From Sepiola atlantica (Eukaryota; Mollusca; Cephalopoda; Sepiida; Sepiolidae), in the NCBI GenBank assembly GCA_963556195.1, contig OY744544.1:42952484-43016483 (forward strand): 64,000 nt of DNA, in the 5' to 3' direction. The notes below the pieces were generated by a model. That model was not told the DNA's origin. It saw nothing but the letters and a program-made list of their open reading frames with translations, and did no database searches. The position numbers and the translations under genes were made by a program. Positions 22,366 to 32,760 of this stretch are shown here, piece by piece (position 1 is the stretch's first letter; each line of letters begins with the position of its first letter).

Positions 22366-22822
22366 AGCATATATAAAGAAGTATTAGAAGGCTATCATAA
22401 TGCAAGTACTGGAAATATGTTGGAGTCGAGAAGGAGGACAAAAACGAAGTTATTTTTTTGTTCATTTTTTTTATATAGTAAATCATACACAATTTTGACA
22501 CAGTGATCTAATGTGTATAACCATGTTCCACTAATATATGTTGAGGTAAAGCCTCTTTATCAAATGTTAGATGTTTCAAATTTCGTCAAACTTTGTGGAA
22601 ATTTGACCACTCCATTTGATAAAGAGGTCTTACCTCGAAATATATTATGAAACACAGTCATACACATTAGATCACTGTGTAGAAGTTTTGAATACACAAG
22701 TAAGATTTACTATATAAAAAAAATTAATTAAAAAAGAAATCACTTTGTTTTTGTACTTCTCAACACGTACATATTTCCATTTTTTGCATTAGAATAGCCT
22801 TCTAATACTCCTCTATATACAT
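22366..22822. mobile_element. Foldback element, arms of about 205 bp
   Basis: The left arm (22366-22572) and right arm (22613-22822) are reverse complements with a loop of about 40 bp. For example, 'gtattagaaggctatc' faces 'atagccttctaatac', and 'cagtgatctaatgtgtat' faces 'atacacattagatcactg'. No transposase. A strongly deleted relative lies at 13235-13345. An RNA from it would be a long near-perfect hairpin. Confidence 0.85.
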
Positions 22823-22952
22823 ATTACATGTCACACTTCAAGCAAACTACATCTCCTTATTAGATACAGTAAAGTATCAGAAAAGACACTACACTATGAT
22901 CCTAGCAAAAAGGCCATGGATGCAATACCCACGACAAAATCTATTCAACTCA

Positions 22953-23220
22953 GATGGAACCCCAACAGATATTACCACTCCAGGGTCAGGGTTGAGAGTA
23001 ATACCAACTAAAGGGCAACTCCAGATAATCAGAAGCTCCCAAATTAGGGCTTCACCATCAGTCATACTCAGAACAGATTAACCAATCGATGAAACCCGAA
23101 CAAGTGCTACCACTCCGGGATCAGAGTGAACCTGGGATTAATGGTCACTAAGGGGTGACCCCACATAATTCAAAGTTCCCAAATTGGGGCTTTATCATCA
23201 GATGTATCTGTCCAGTGTGT
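22953..23220. repeat. Tandem duplication of about 135 bp
   Basis: Unit 1 (22953-23087) and unit 2 (23088-23220) share 'taccactcc', 'gatcagagt'-like text, 'aagttcccaaattggggc'-like text and 'ccatcag'. Estimated identity is about 75-80 percent. Small open frames in unit 1 are not conserved in unit 2. Confidence 0.75.
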
Positions 23221-23334
23221 ATATAAGCCCTATTTCTTGGAGAATGACATTAAGTGTCACATTCTCCATTATGAACAAATAGGTTTTGTCAGCTGAATAT
23301 ATTTTTCTTGATGTAACAGAACATCTCAGGTAGT

Positions 23335-23600
23335 ATCTTTATGCCTCCCTATAAGGGCACAACGTGACATAAGGTCAGTTTTAGTGTAAGGAAAAGGGGG
23401 ACTACACTCTAAAAGGTCACTCAGGACTGGTTTTCAAAAGAATAGGCTGAGAGAGCCCAGAGGCATTCTCTCACAAGGCTATAGGCAATAAAGCTACCAT
23501 CCAACCTTTTGGAGTTATTGCCTGGGACTGGGAGAAAGATTTCTGGCACAGTCCCAGGAGGCCTAACTCCTTTGCCAGCTAAGTATGTCAGGCAGGTACT
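23335..23600 (-). mobile_element. Possible diverged U2-headed SINE relative
   Basis: The text 'atgcctccctataagggc' and 'gacataaggtcagtttt' resembles the subfamily B tail read in reverse. The rest does not align clearly. Confidence 0.3.
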
Positions 23601-24639
23601 GACAAAATAAGCGATTCCTTGAAAGGGTGACAGAATGCAATGCAAACAATCTCTAATTATTAAGAGGACCTGCCACATTTCTTTCTTTGCAATTAGTGTC
23701 AGTTTTCTATTCAATAATGAAGACCACTTTTAAACAGTAATCTTACAACTTCTCAGACTTAAGTGTTTCCTTTTACATGTAAGAAAACAAACTATGTTTG
23801 AATATGTAATGATAATAAACTTTAAACTCAATATCAATTGAGACATGGTGGTTATTGTAAATTAAGCACTTAGTTAAACAGTTTGATCACTCAGCCAAAT
23901 AATTAGTTGAAACAATAAAGTATATGAAGTCATTTTATGTGTGTGTGTGTGTGTGTGTAATATATAAAATAAGTCGTCCAGATATTTAATTTTAGGCCCA
24001 GATAGCAATGCATCAGACAAGTCAATTTTTCGTTTTTATCCTTCCAATATGTTCTGTAAAATAGAAAACTGCTCTTCGCTTTAGATTCTTTTAAAAATTA
24101 CTTCATCCGACTAGGACTATTTTTCAGATGGATACTCATCATCATCAGCAAATTGAAATGGGCGCCATATTTGTAATCAGCAGCAAATTTAGTTTTATAG
24201 TAAATCGATAAACTATCAATTGTTTCATTTTTTGATGTTAAATAGGATTTAAATATTACATTCTTTTTGCATACAGAAAAAAATATGATCTGAAAATCTC
24301 CATTCATTTTTATTTCAATGTTGCAACATGTGATGTAAAAATCATACACAACCAGTGAATAAAAACAATGCCCCTTTTCTTTAACATCACACCGTCTTCA
24401 AACGGCTAATTTTCTGTGTGTACTTATTGATTACTATGTCAGACAAAGTCGAACCATTATACCATCCTTTCATTTTTTGGTGTCAAATATTAATTTTTCA
24501 TTTCCTTCATTTTACCTATGCAAAAAGCAACATCTTAACAGTGTTTGGCATACTTAGGATTTAAAATAATTTTTTTTCTTTCTCTTTTCAACAGTTTTCT
24601 TTTCTCATGTTCTGCAAAAACAAAGTTCGATTCCATTTA
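23601..24639. other. Unassigned stretch with a (GT)n tract
   Basis: (GT)n at 23938-23958. No gene is recognised. Confidence 0.5.
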
Positions 24640-25020
24640 TAATTACTTTAGAACAATAAGTCTATATTATTTGGATTATTCAAACTACTGTTCTCATCTT
24701 GGATGATATTCTCACAACGTTTTGGCGAATGTAACTTCCGACCTTCATCAGGTATATCTGAACTTGGAATCTTTCTGCGGAACTTGGGAATCTGTACAGA
24801 ATTTCGGAATGGAAGCTTGTTCTCATTCCGTCAGCCACAACATGTATTCTTAGTATCGCCCACACTGAGGATTGAACCTTAAACCCCCAGAAGACTGTCA
24901 CTTAGAACTGATTATTACTTAACACCTTATTCGTTACACCACGGGTCCTTGCGGACAATTCTAGTATAAATTTTAGGAACCTTAAACCTATTCTTGTTTT
25001 AAATGTGTAGTCTTACTACT
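24640..25020 (-). mobile_element. tRNA-derived SINE family V, compact copy
   Basis: On the minus strand the head has an A-box-like gtggtgtaacgaataagg and a B box, ggttcaatcctc. The core ('cacaacgttttggcg', 'gatgatattc') and the two 'aacttggaatct' / 'aacttgggaatct' units follow. This shows the ancestral state of the minisatellite region in the copy at 19370-20210. Confidence 0.8.
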
Positions 25021-25059
25021 TATCACAATTTATTATTATTTATATATATATATTTCTTT

Positions 25060-25400
25060 TAATGGTAATTTAATCTATTATTTATAATTATAGGTTCCCA
25101 TATTGTATTAAATTCTATGCTAGGTCGACTTAGGAGGTCATTGTCGCCCAACATATGTGCTGCTTGTTTTAGTCGTCTTACTCTCCACCATTCTCATCTG
25201 TCTATAATTTTTACTTTGTCCTATAAGGGTTTCCCTTTTCCCTCCATAATGTGGTCAGCCATAGCCGACTTTACAATATCTCCACATATTACGGCTTTCC
25301 GGTGTTCTTCTAACATTACTTTTAGTGGGCGACATGTCTCACCTTTGTATATGTTTCTGTATACATTTTTAAAACAAGAATAGGTTTAAGGCTCCTAAAA
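25060..25400 (-). pseudogene. Penelope-like element GIY-YIG nuclease remnant
   Basis: A minus-strand frame reads NVYRNIYKGETCRPLKVMLE, then EHRKAVICGDIVKSAMADHI and, after an in-frame stop, DKVKIIDR and, after another, EWWRVRRLKQAAHM. The Y-K-G-ET motif, the R of the first helix and the 'A.ADH' plus 'KIIDR..WW.R..KQA' pattern fit the endonuclease that follows the reverse transcriptase in Penelope-like elements. Two stops make it inactive. It sits between inverted copies of SINE family V. Confidence 0.65.
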
Positions 25401-25720
25401 TTCATACAAGAATTGTCCGCAAAGACCCGTGGCATAAAAGACAAGGTGCTAAGTAATAATCAATTCTATGTAAGCGTCTTCTGAAGGTTGAAGGTTCAAT
25501 CCTCAGTACGGGCGATACTAAGAATGACTTAAGACTTCTACCCGGTCATGGCTGATGGAACGAGGGGAAATTCCATACAGATTCCCAGAGGTCCACAAGA
25601 TACACCTGAAGGTCAGATATTACATCGTTTGAAATGTTCTGAGAACAACATCCAAGATGAGAACAGTAGTTTGAGTAATCCAAATTATCAATCCTCATCT
25701 CAAAAATTCAGAAAAACAAT
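25378..25720 (+). mobile_element. tRNA-derived SINE family V, inverted partner copy
   Basis: Plus-strand order: aacaagaataggtttaagg, agacccgtggc, the tRNA-like head with B box ggttcaatcctc, the middle, and a core degraded to 'gatattacatcgtttgaaat'. It mirrors the copy at 24640-25020, so the two form a large inverted repeat around the GIY-YIG remnant. Confidence 0.75.
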
Positions 25721-26095
25721 AAATCTGTATTTCTTTTTGGGAGACTAAACTACTACGTTCCATATTCTTTCATCATACATGCTATGAGTTTTCTAGCATC
25801 TGAGAGCAGAAAGTAAACATTTAAATCCAAGAGATATAACTCCAATTATTGTTTGTTATTTCTTTTTTTTTAAATACGTAATTCAATTTGTGTTTCGCGC
25901 CTATATGGAACTTTATGTTTCTTCTTTTCTTAATATTAATTCAATCTTTAGAAATCAATAAGTAATTAAGAGAAAACTAGAATAATTTTTAAAAAGTTTT
26001 GCATTATCTGGGGTTCAGAGATGGGAGGAGGAGTTTCTTGGAATCCTCAAATTTTCTCGGGTAATGCCGGCCGGGCACATGTTTTGCTAATATAC
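25721..26095. other. Unassigned stretch
   Basis: No gene. 'ctcgggtaatgccggccggg' near 26057 is reminiscent of a Helitron hairpin, ending in 'ttttgctaa'. Confidence 0.4.
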
Positions 26096-26107
26096 ACACA
26101 CACACAC

Positions 26108-26540
26108 ACTAGTAGAATAGCCATCCCAGGATGGGTATAAGCAATGCATATAGCATTAGCTTTAAATATTAATGTTTTTTCTTTCTTTGGGAGTATGGTA
26201 TGGTTTCGGTGGCACCTGCCTAAATAGTTAAGTTTACAAACAAAAATAATTTTAAAAATATTTATAATTAGCCCACGTTACTCACCCTGTTGGTTAAAAT
26301 ATATATTTCATAATTCCTAACAATACGGATTTTACCAAGCACATACATATTATTGACACTCACGCATGCACAAATCCTTTTAAAAATGTATTACTTAATA
26401 TAACTCAAAATTTGATTTAGAGCAATTCTTTTCTTTATTAATTTTTTTTTATTTAACTAATTTAAAAAGTTTTTTTGGGTGCAGGTGTGAGTTTAGTGAG
26501 CGCACCCCCTAAATGATAAAGTTTACACAAAAAAAAAAAA
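26108..26540 (-). mobile_element. Helitron-like repeat family G, copy 2
   Basis: Aligned with 12789-13220. On the minus strand the end has a ccatcctgggatgg hairpin (26121-26134), eight bases, then CTAGT next to (CA)n. No coding sequence. Confidence 0.6.
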
Positions 26541-26867
26541 TGAATATATAGTCCAAGATTCATTATGGTCCATTCACTAGTTTAGGACTTACCACCTCTC
26601 TCTCTCTTTAAATATACATACTACCTAACTGTATATATATAGAGAGATATTATATAGACAAGGGGTCAGATATTTATAAATCAGGGCCAAACTAAACCGA
26701 GACAGCAGATCCTGCACAAAGTGCTCAATACTTTTGCTTAGTTATTTATAGCCAATTTTGTTTCATCACTTGTTTTTTTTGTTGTTTTTTTAAAGCTTTT
26801 TTGAAGCTGCACAATTTTATATTGTGCAGCTTCATTATTAATTAGTTTATTATACATATTATTTATT

Positions 26868-27108
26868 CTTATTATTATTAGTTTTTTATACATATTATTA
26901 TTATTATTATACATATTATTATTATTATTATACATATTATTATTATACATATTATATATTATTATACATATTATTATTATACATATTATATATTATTATA
27001 CATATTATTATTATACATATTATATATTATTATTATTATTCATATTATTATTATTATTCATATTATTATTATTATTCATATTATTATTATTATTATTAAT
27101 ATTATTAA

Positions 27109-27150
<42 letters not shown>

Positions 27151-27525
27151 TATTATTATTATTATTATTAATATTATTCATATTATTATTATTATTATTA
27201 TTCATATTATTATTATTCATATTATTATTATTATTAATATTATTCATATTATTATTATTATTATTCATATTATTATTATTATGATTATTATTATTATTCA
27301 TATTATTATTATTATTATTCATATTATTATTATTATTATTATTATTCATATTATTATTATTATTATACATATTGTTAGTTTATTATACATATTATTTATT
27401 ATTAGTAGTATACATATTATTATTATACATGTTATTATTAGTTTATTATACATATTATTATTATACATGTTATTATTAGTTTATTATACATATTATTTAT
27501 TATTATTATACATATTATTATCGAA
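26868..27525. repeat. (ATT)n compound microsatellite, about 650 bp
   Basis: Long TTA/ATT trinucleotide arrays are interrupted by 'catatt' at irregular intervals. The minus-strand open frame is almost pure Asn with Met, and the plus-strand frame is poly-Ile. Both are artefacts. Confidence 0.95.
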
Positions 27526-27774
27526 TTTGTAAATCTTTCTACAGTTATCTGCACATAACAATATCTTTGAAGAGTGATTTATCATTTTTATAGAGTTTTT
27601 AATTTGTTTTTTGAGACAACATGCGGTCAATATCCAGGCCAGTTTTGTTGATGTATTTTTTTTTATATCAGTTCTCTGCCCATGTTTGGTAAATCTACTT
27701 TTCATAAATCCAACTATTAGCAAGCTTTAATATGTATACACATTATGGTGTATTACTTGTAAGTATAAATAAAT
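27526..27774. other. Unassigned stretch
   Basis: Nothing recognised. Confidence 0.5.
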
Positions 27775-27918
27775 CCTGTCATATATGACCTGTCTGACAT
27801 GTACATCAAGGACCAACTCATGAGAGGAATAGAAAACGATACACTCCAAGCTAATCTGCTGGCCAAAGCCAGAACACTTAAATTTCTTGAGCAGCATTGC
27901 GAAACTAGACCACAATGA
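27775..27918 (+). pseudogene. Ty3/gypsy-type gag fragment
   Basis: The frame ending in TGA at 27916 reads YDLSDMYIKDQLMRGIENDT, LQANLLAKARTLKFLEQHCE and TRPQ. The pattern DQL.RG..N..LQA.LLAKA.TL..LEQ is familiar from the gag region of invertebrate gypsy-class LTR retrotransposons. After the stop, other frames keep scraps such as SDTAIAQMSTYHKQKN. No protease, polymerase or LTR is attached here. Confidence 0.55.
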
Positions 27919-28319
27919 CCAACACCTCAGACACGGCTATTGCTCAGATGTCGACATACCACAAACAAAAGAACAGCGCTAGGCAAATTAAAAGAGGATA
28001 ATTTATGGCAATACAGGTCTTCAGAGCTCGATGAATAATGACAGAATCGCCTGGGCCATCCTGCAATATCACAAAACTCTCAATCCATTGGGATTGGTCT
28101 ACCCTGGCACAACCCTTGCTCCACAACTGTGTAACTTTATACCAAGCCACACTATATACACAACCACGAGATAAGCCTGTCTCGATGCAATGGTCACTTA
28201 ATAGAGCAGTAAAACCGCACAGTGGATACTTTATGGCCACTCAAAGAAGGAGAAATAGTCTCAATACAAAACTCAAACAATCAAAGCTTCCAAAACCTAA
28301 CCTTTCAAAAAGGAAGAAA
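27919..28319. other. Unassigned stretch between retroelement remnants
   Basis: The open frame at 28038-28325 has no motif I recognise. It may be diverged sequence from the elements on either side. Confidence 0.4.
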
Positions 28320-29347
28320 TATTAGCCATCAAGTCACTACGAAATGATGTTATAATACTACCAGTGGACAAAGACAAAGTTATCACGGTGATGCGTATGG
28401 ATAAATATTCCAACAAATTGGCATACTTAACAGGATCGGGTGGCTACTGTAAAGAATCTGACCATGAAGACGGAGAGGAAGCAGTCACAGATAAGACTTG
28501 ATAAGAACAAGGATCTCATATCATCACAATAATACAGACTGCTAGTTCAGCAAGCTACCACACTTATACAGCCTTCCTAAGATGCATAAAAATGGTATTC
28601 CATTAAGATTCATTGTCAGTAGCTGAGGTTCAGCATTCCATCCATTGAACCACTTCCTGGTGGATATAATCATCTCACGTACAAGTATACAGCATAATCA
28701 CGTTAACACACTGGTTCCTGTTAAGCAACATTGAGGCTAGTCAGTACTAAAATGGCTGACCATTTGGGAATACCAGGTGCTGTATGAGCTCTCTGTTTAT
28801 CTCAGCATTGTTTCCAGTCATCCTGGATTTCTCCTTGCCACTGAAATCAAGCAGCGCCGACTCAGGAGACGTGTGGTTGTAGATTGTGAAACCCTTGCTT
28901 CACAATTATCTGCACAAGTTCCCTCATAGGGGGTATCTATTGTCTCTCAAGACTGAACGGAGGTCATGACTTACAAGCAAGTCCCCCATCATGTCAAGAA
29001 ATCTGCCCACTTTGTGAAAAAAAAATCAATTGTACTCCAATTCATTCCAATAAGATGGTCAGTTGAGACATCGGTTTGTTCAAGAAAATACCAACTGATG
29101 AGACTGACAGTGATACAGGATGTTGGCTTCAGATTCTTCACTGGAGTAACGCACCAGTATTGTAATATATAATCTGAGGGAGATGTTGATTTTCTGTGAG
29201 CAAATAACCTACTACTGAATAGGATCTGACATACCAGCAAGGCGGTTTGGCTATGGGATCACCATTGTCCCAGCACTGGTCAATGTATATACATCATTAA
29301 GTCCTGGGCCCAACTAATAAAACAAAAACTTTTAGAAAAAAATGAGA

Positions 29348-30381
29348 CTATTCAACATAGTCTCCTGATTCCAATGCTTTCCTGAGGCCTTTTTTGTAGA
29401 CGATTTATCTTTGGTCTCAAAATATCTGTCAGTTTCTGATATCACTTCTTTATTGGAGCCAAATATTTTCCCCTGGAGCATTCTTTTGAGGTCTGCAAAC
29501 AGCCAGTAGTCACCGGGGGCAAGATCTTGAGAATAGGGTGGGTATGAAAGCAATTCGAATTGCAGTTCATATAGTTTTTCTATTGTTGCGATCGACTTGT
29601 GACATGCATTGTCTTGGTGAAAGAGAACTTTTTTCTTCTCCATTTGTGGGCGTTTTTTTGGGCGATTTCTTCATTCAAACACGACAATAATGCTATATAA
29701 TTTTCACTATTGATGGCTCTTCCTTTCTCAAGGAAATCAATGAAAAAACACCTTGCACATGCTAAAACGTATTTTAGCATGTGCACGGTATTTTTTCATT
29801 GATTTCCTTACGAAAAACTTGCCTGCTGATGTTCGCATCTTTAGTCACTTTGGACAGCTTTCACCTGCTACTGTCCACTCAGTCGATTTGGCTCTGGAAT
29901 GAAATAGTGGATCCATGTTTCATCGATTGTCACATATTGATGCAATAACTTCTTTTTGTTTTGTTCAAACAGTTGCAAACAACGCTCTGAATCGTTGATG
30001 GGTTATTTTTTGATTGACTGTGAACAAATGCTGCACCCACTTTGAACACAACTTTCTCATTGACAAATGTTCAAGCAAAAATGGTGAATATGCTGCCTTT
30101 TGATATCTTTAACTCAACCACTATCTCATGCAAATTCAATTTACGATTGGCCAAAACGGGTTTGTGGACTTTTGTTTAATGTTTTCCAGGACAACTGGCA
30201 AATTTAGGCAACCTGAGTGTTTAGCATCATTTGTGTCTGTACAGCCACATACCACCTCTTAACCACTGTGTCCAACAGAGTAGAGTCCGAATAACACTTA
30301 TCAAACTATTGCTTTACTTGAACAATAGTTTTCCTCATCAGAAAGAAATGATTTATAAACACAAAATTCAGATTTTTCCAT
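29348..30381 (-). pseudogene. mariner transposase pseudogene
   Basis: A DD34D cut-and-paste transposase when intact. The start ATG is at 30381 (MEKSEF-type) and the stop TAG at 29350 follows DYVE. Visible parts: MRKLCSK; DETWIHYF-like text around 'gatgaaacatggatccac'; KGRAINSENYIALLSCLNEE; EKKKVLFHQDNACHKSIAT with the second catalytic Asp; and SYPPYSQDLAPGDYWLFADL with the third Asp (GDYW) 33-34 residues later. Several frameshifts and an inserted palindrome at 29728-29812 inactivate it. Confidence 0.85.
29728..29812. repeat. Palindrome inside the mariner transposase
   Basis: Arms of about 38 bp: aaggaaatcaatgaaaaaac...gcacatgctaaaa faces ttttagcatgtgcacgg...cattgatttcctt, with a 2-5 bp centre. 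One arm is the genuine coding sequence (the FFIDFLEKG region); the other is an inverted copy of it. It replaces part of the expected coding sequence. Confidence 0.9.
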
Positions 30382-30690
30382 TGTTTTGAAAATTTGCAAC
30401 AGTAGTTTCATTTAAATCAAAGTAATTTGTTAACTAATAATCCAATTGGGCTCAAATTTTTTTTTAGTACTTCATAAAATCATGATTTTTTTAATTAATG
30501 GTGCCATCTATATGTCAGGCCTGAGACCTGTTAAGCTCCATAAAACTAAAGTTATCAATATGGCTGTGATATGTGGATGACATGTTCATACTCTAGCCTC
30601 ATCAGAAAGATGTTCAAGCATTGCTGGATCATGTGAACTCCTATTGACCGTAGTCTTGAAAAGACCAAGGCTATAGTAGGAGGAAAACAG

Positions 30691-31207
30691 TCAGGACAAA
30701 GAGTTCCACAAGCCTGCAGTTCTTGGGAAAAAGCTACTGGAATTTGAAGCTGTATTATAACGAGGTATCAAAACAGCAAAATTGTGAAGACCACTAGACC
30801 AAAGAGTCAAATGAGCTGGATCAAAGGAAGCAGGGAATAGATCAGACAATTGTAAGGACACATGCCATAATAGTATTATTAGAAAAGACCGAAACTAGCA
30901 ACATCACAGGGTGCAGAGAAGAAATTACAGATTACAAATTACAGATACGCTTTTGAACCTTATCAAGAACCCTCAAATGGGACAGGGATTCACCAGCTCA
31001 AATATGATGACAGTATAGTTAAAAAGGCAGATAACAAAGAGGCATAAAAAATGATGGCATAAAATGAAAAAATTTGCAAACAGAATTAAAAAACAAATTT
31101 AAATTCATAAACTTGACTTTTATGAGGAAACTTAGTTCTTCTCTAGAGTAGTGGCTCCTATTTGAAATGTTCTTTATATTTGGTTTAGAAACACAAATGA
31201 AACATGC
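30691..31207. repeat. Possible further copy of repeat family D and unassigned sequence
   Basis: 'caaagagttccacaagcctgcagt' (shortened: gagttccacaagcctgc) and 'aaaagctactggaatt' resemble the 2590-2640 and 55800 regions loosely. The rest is unassigned. Confidence 0.35.
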
Positions 31208-31226
31208 TACTCACTTTCACCTATAA

Positions 31227-31604
31227 CTTGGCCTTTTGGCTAAGATCAAAGTGTAGTATCTATTCCAGTGGATACTGCACCCTATAGACTGGTATTGTCT
31301 TGGCCTTCGGGGCTTGATTTACGCCAGTCTATGGGTCTGTCCTGTGCAGTTCTAGGAGGTCCACACTCCCAGGCTTCGCCTCCCCTCTTTGGGGAGGAGT
31401 AAGTTTATTGCTTACTGTCTGAGGCGCCCCTACCAGGGAATGCCGACGGGGCTGCCCAGGCAATTTTTAAATGGCCAGAGTGCTCAACTGTCGGGCGCTG
31501 GCTTTTCAAACCCCACTTTCCCGACCCGACCTTGGGTCACATTTTACTTGTGGGAGTAAGATAAAACTGGCCTTGTGCCTAACTCCTGGAGAGGAGTAAA
31601 TAAA
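31227..31604 (+). mobile_element. U2 snRNA-headed SINE, full-length copy with 19-bp TSD
   Basis: 378 bp bounded by perfect 19-bp direct repeats, tactcactttcacctataa, at 31208-31226 and 31605-31623. It starts cttggccttttggctaag, then atcaaagtgtagtatct, which I recognise as about nucleotides 9-40 of invertebrate U2 snRNA, including the GUAGUA branch-point-recognition element. The body is rich in potential hairpins (ccatagactgg/ccagtctatgg; gcccc/ggggc; actcc/ggagt). The tail is 'gaggagtaaataaa'. No A or B box is obvious, so the promoter is unknown. Relatives in this window: 2144, 8132, 14505 and 18752 (subfamily A), and 22198, 37895, 40766, 41826 and 45055 (subfamily B). Confidence 0.9.
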
Positions 31605-31623
31605 TACTCACTTTCACCTATAA

Positions 31624-32079
31624 ACTTTAATCCTTCATCCTGTTTTAGATTTTGGTGTACTACAAGTGTCCCAGACTCTGGTGTGAGAAACACCAAGCAA
31701 CATCTAACGCCTGTTCTCCATACAGTCTGATCCAAAAGGTCTACATCAGTTGTTGCATGCAGTCGTATCACTTCTTATGCAGGTCTTTCTCAGTTTACCA
31801 TGCTCCTTAGTGCCTGGTATACCAAAACGCATTATGGAGTTGATGTAGCACGCTGTACATGACTGGAGATGCCGAGTATGTACAGCATCTATAATCTCAT
31901 CAATACCAAGTTTCTGATGAAACCAAAAATTACTATCGGAAAATGTAATGGCTTCAAAAGGATTTCTTTTAAATATATAATAATGAAAACAAAATGTCTG
32001 ACACAATGTTTACAGTGGCTGTGGGAAATTCGAACGTGATTTAAGATTCTAATTTGAAAATAATTTCCATCTAGAATTA
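31624..32079. other. Unassigned stretch
   Basis: Small open frames without recognisable motifs. Nothing supported. Confidence 0.5.
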
Positions 32080-32414
32080 AAATGCAAAAGTCTAGTATTA
32101 CAATTCATTTGTGCTCCTAAATTTAAGATGGAATTGGGCGAATTCAAAATTATGGTGATAAAAAGACATTTTTTGTGATAAAAAGACATTTTTTGTGATT
32201 AAAAAGACATTTTTGTGATAAAAAGACATTTTTTGTGATTAAAAAGACATTTTTGTGATTAAAAAGACATTTTTTGTGATTAAAAAGACATTTTTGTGAT
32301 TAAAAAGACATTTTTGTGATTAAAAAGACATTTTTTGTGATAAAAAGACATTTTTTGTGATAAAAAAGACATTTTTGTGAACAATCAGATGAAATATTTA
32401 ACAGGATTTGATCT
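32080..32414. repeat. Dispersed repeat carrying an 18-19 bp minisatellite
   Basis: About 12 units of tgattaaaaagacattttt run from 32153 to 32380. The flanks ('aaaattatggt' before, 'atcagatgaaatatttaaca' after) also occur at 61800-61875. There the text between them holds a single unit-like stretch ('aaaagagcatttttggg'). The array therefore grew within one copy of an older repeat. Confidence 0.8.
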
Positions 32415-32760
32415 TTATATTGCAGAATTCTTTAAATGAAGATTGATAATTTTATTATTCGGACTACTATTCTCATCTCGGTTGTTCACAATGTTTCAGC
32501 AGATGTAACCTTCAACCTTCTTCAGGTACAGTTTTTGAACTTGGGGGCCTTTGCCAAACTCAGGAATCTGGAAGAATGTCAAACTGAATGGGCAGATGGT
32601 TTAACGGTTAATTGTATTGTTTAACAATCAGTTCAAGAGACAGTCTTCTGGAGGCTGATGGTGATAACTCAGAACAAACAAACAAAATTAATACCTCTCT
32701 ATCCGGTCATGGTTGACGGAATGAGAACAATCTACCCCATGGATTAAACAAAGTGTTTCG
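32415..32760 (-). mobile_element. tRNA-derived SINE family V copy
   Basis: The plus strand shows 'tgaagattgataattt', 'cacaatgtttcagcagatg', 'taaccttcaaccttcttcag' and then the 'gaacttggg' motif. The head end is more diverged. Confidence 0.65.

Larger units (their letters stand above)
29300..30531 (-). mobile_element. mariner transposon, 1.23 kb, inserted at TA
   Basis: It is flanked by TA at 29298-29299 and 30532-30533. The ends are related inverted repeats: agtcctgggcccaacta on the left, and aggtctcaggcctgaca read from the right on the minus strand. Length fits the mariner family (about 1.3 kb). The same 5' end and coding start are seen in the truncated copy at 4976. Confidence 0.85.
28320..30690 (+). 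mobile_element. Penelope-like retroelement, degraded, split by a mariner
   Basis: Plus-strand pieces in order: AIKSLRNDVIILPVDKDKV near 28327; LPKMHKNGIPLRFIVSS near 28572; GLAMGSPLS at about 29243-29270; and, beyond the mariner, SIWL-stop-YVDDMFIL at about 30557-30594, followed by LLDHVNS. These are the successive motifs of a Penelope-like reverse transcriptase, including the YVDD catalytic box. Frameshifts and stops are frequent. Removing 29300-30531 with one TA restores one reading frame from AMGSPLS into the YVDD region, apart from one TGA. Confidence 0.75.

Noticed and set aside
27020..27532. Poly-asparagine protein
   Set aside because: Pure (ATT)n simple sequence; no flanking coding context.
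31227..31265. A U2 snRNA gene
   Set aside because: Only about 33 nt match U2; the following sequence is the SINE body, and the unit is flanked by a TSD.
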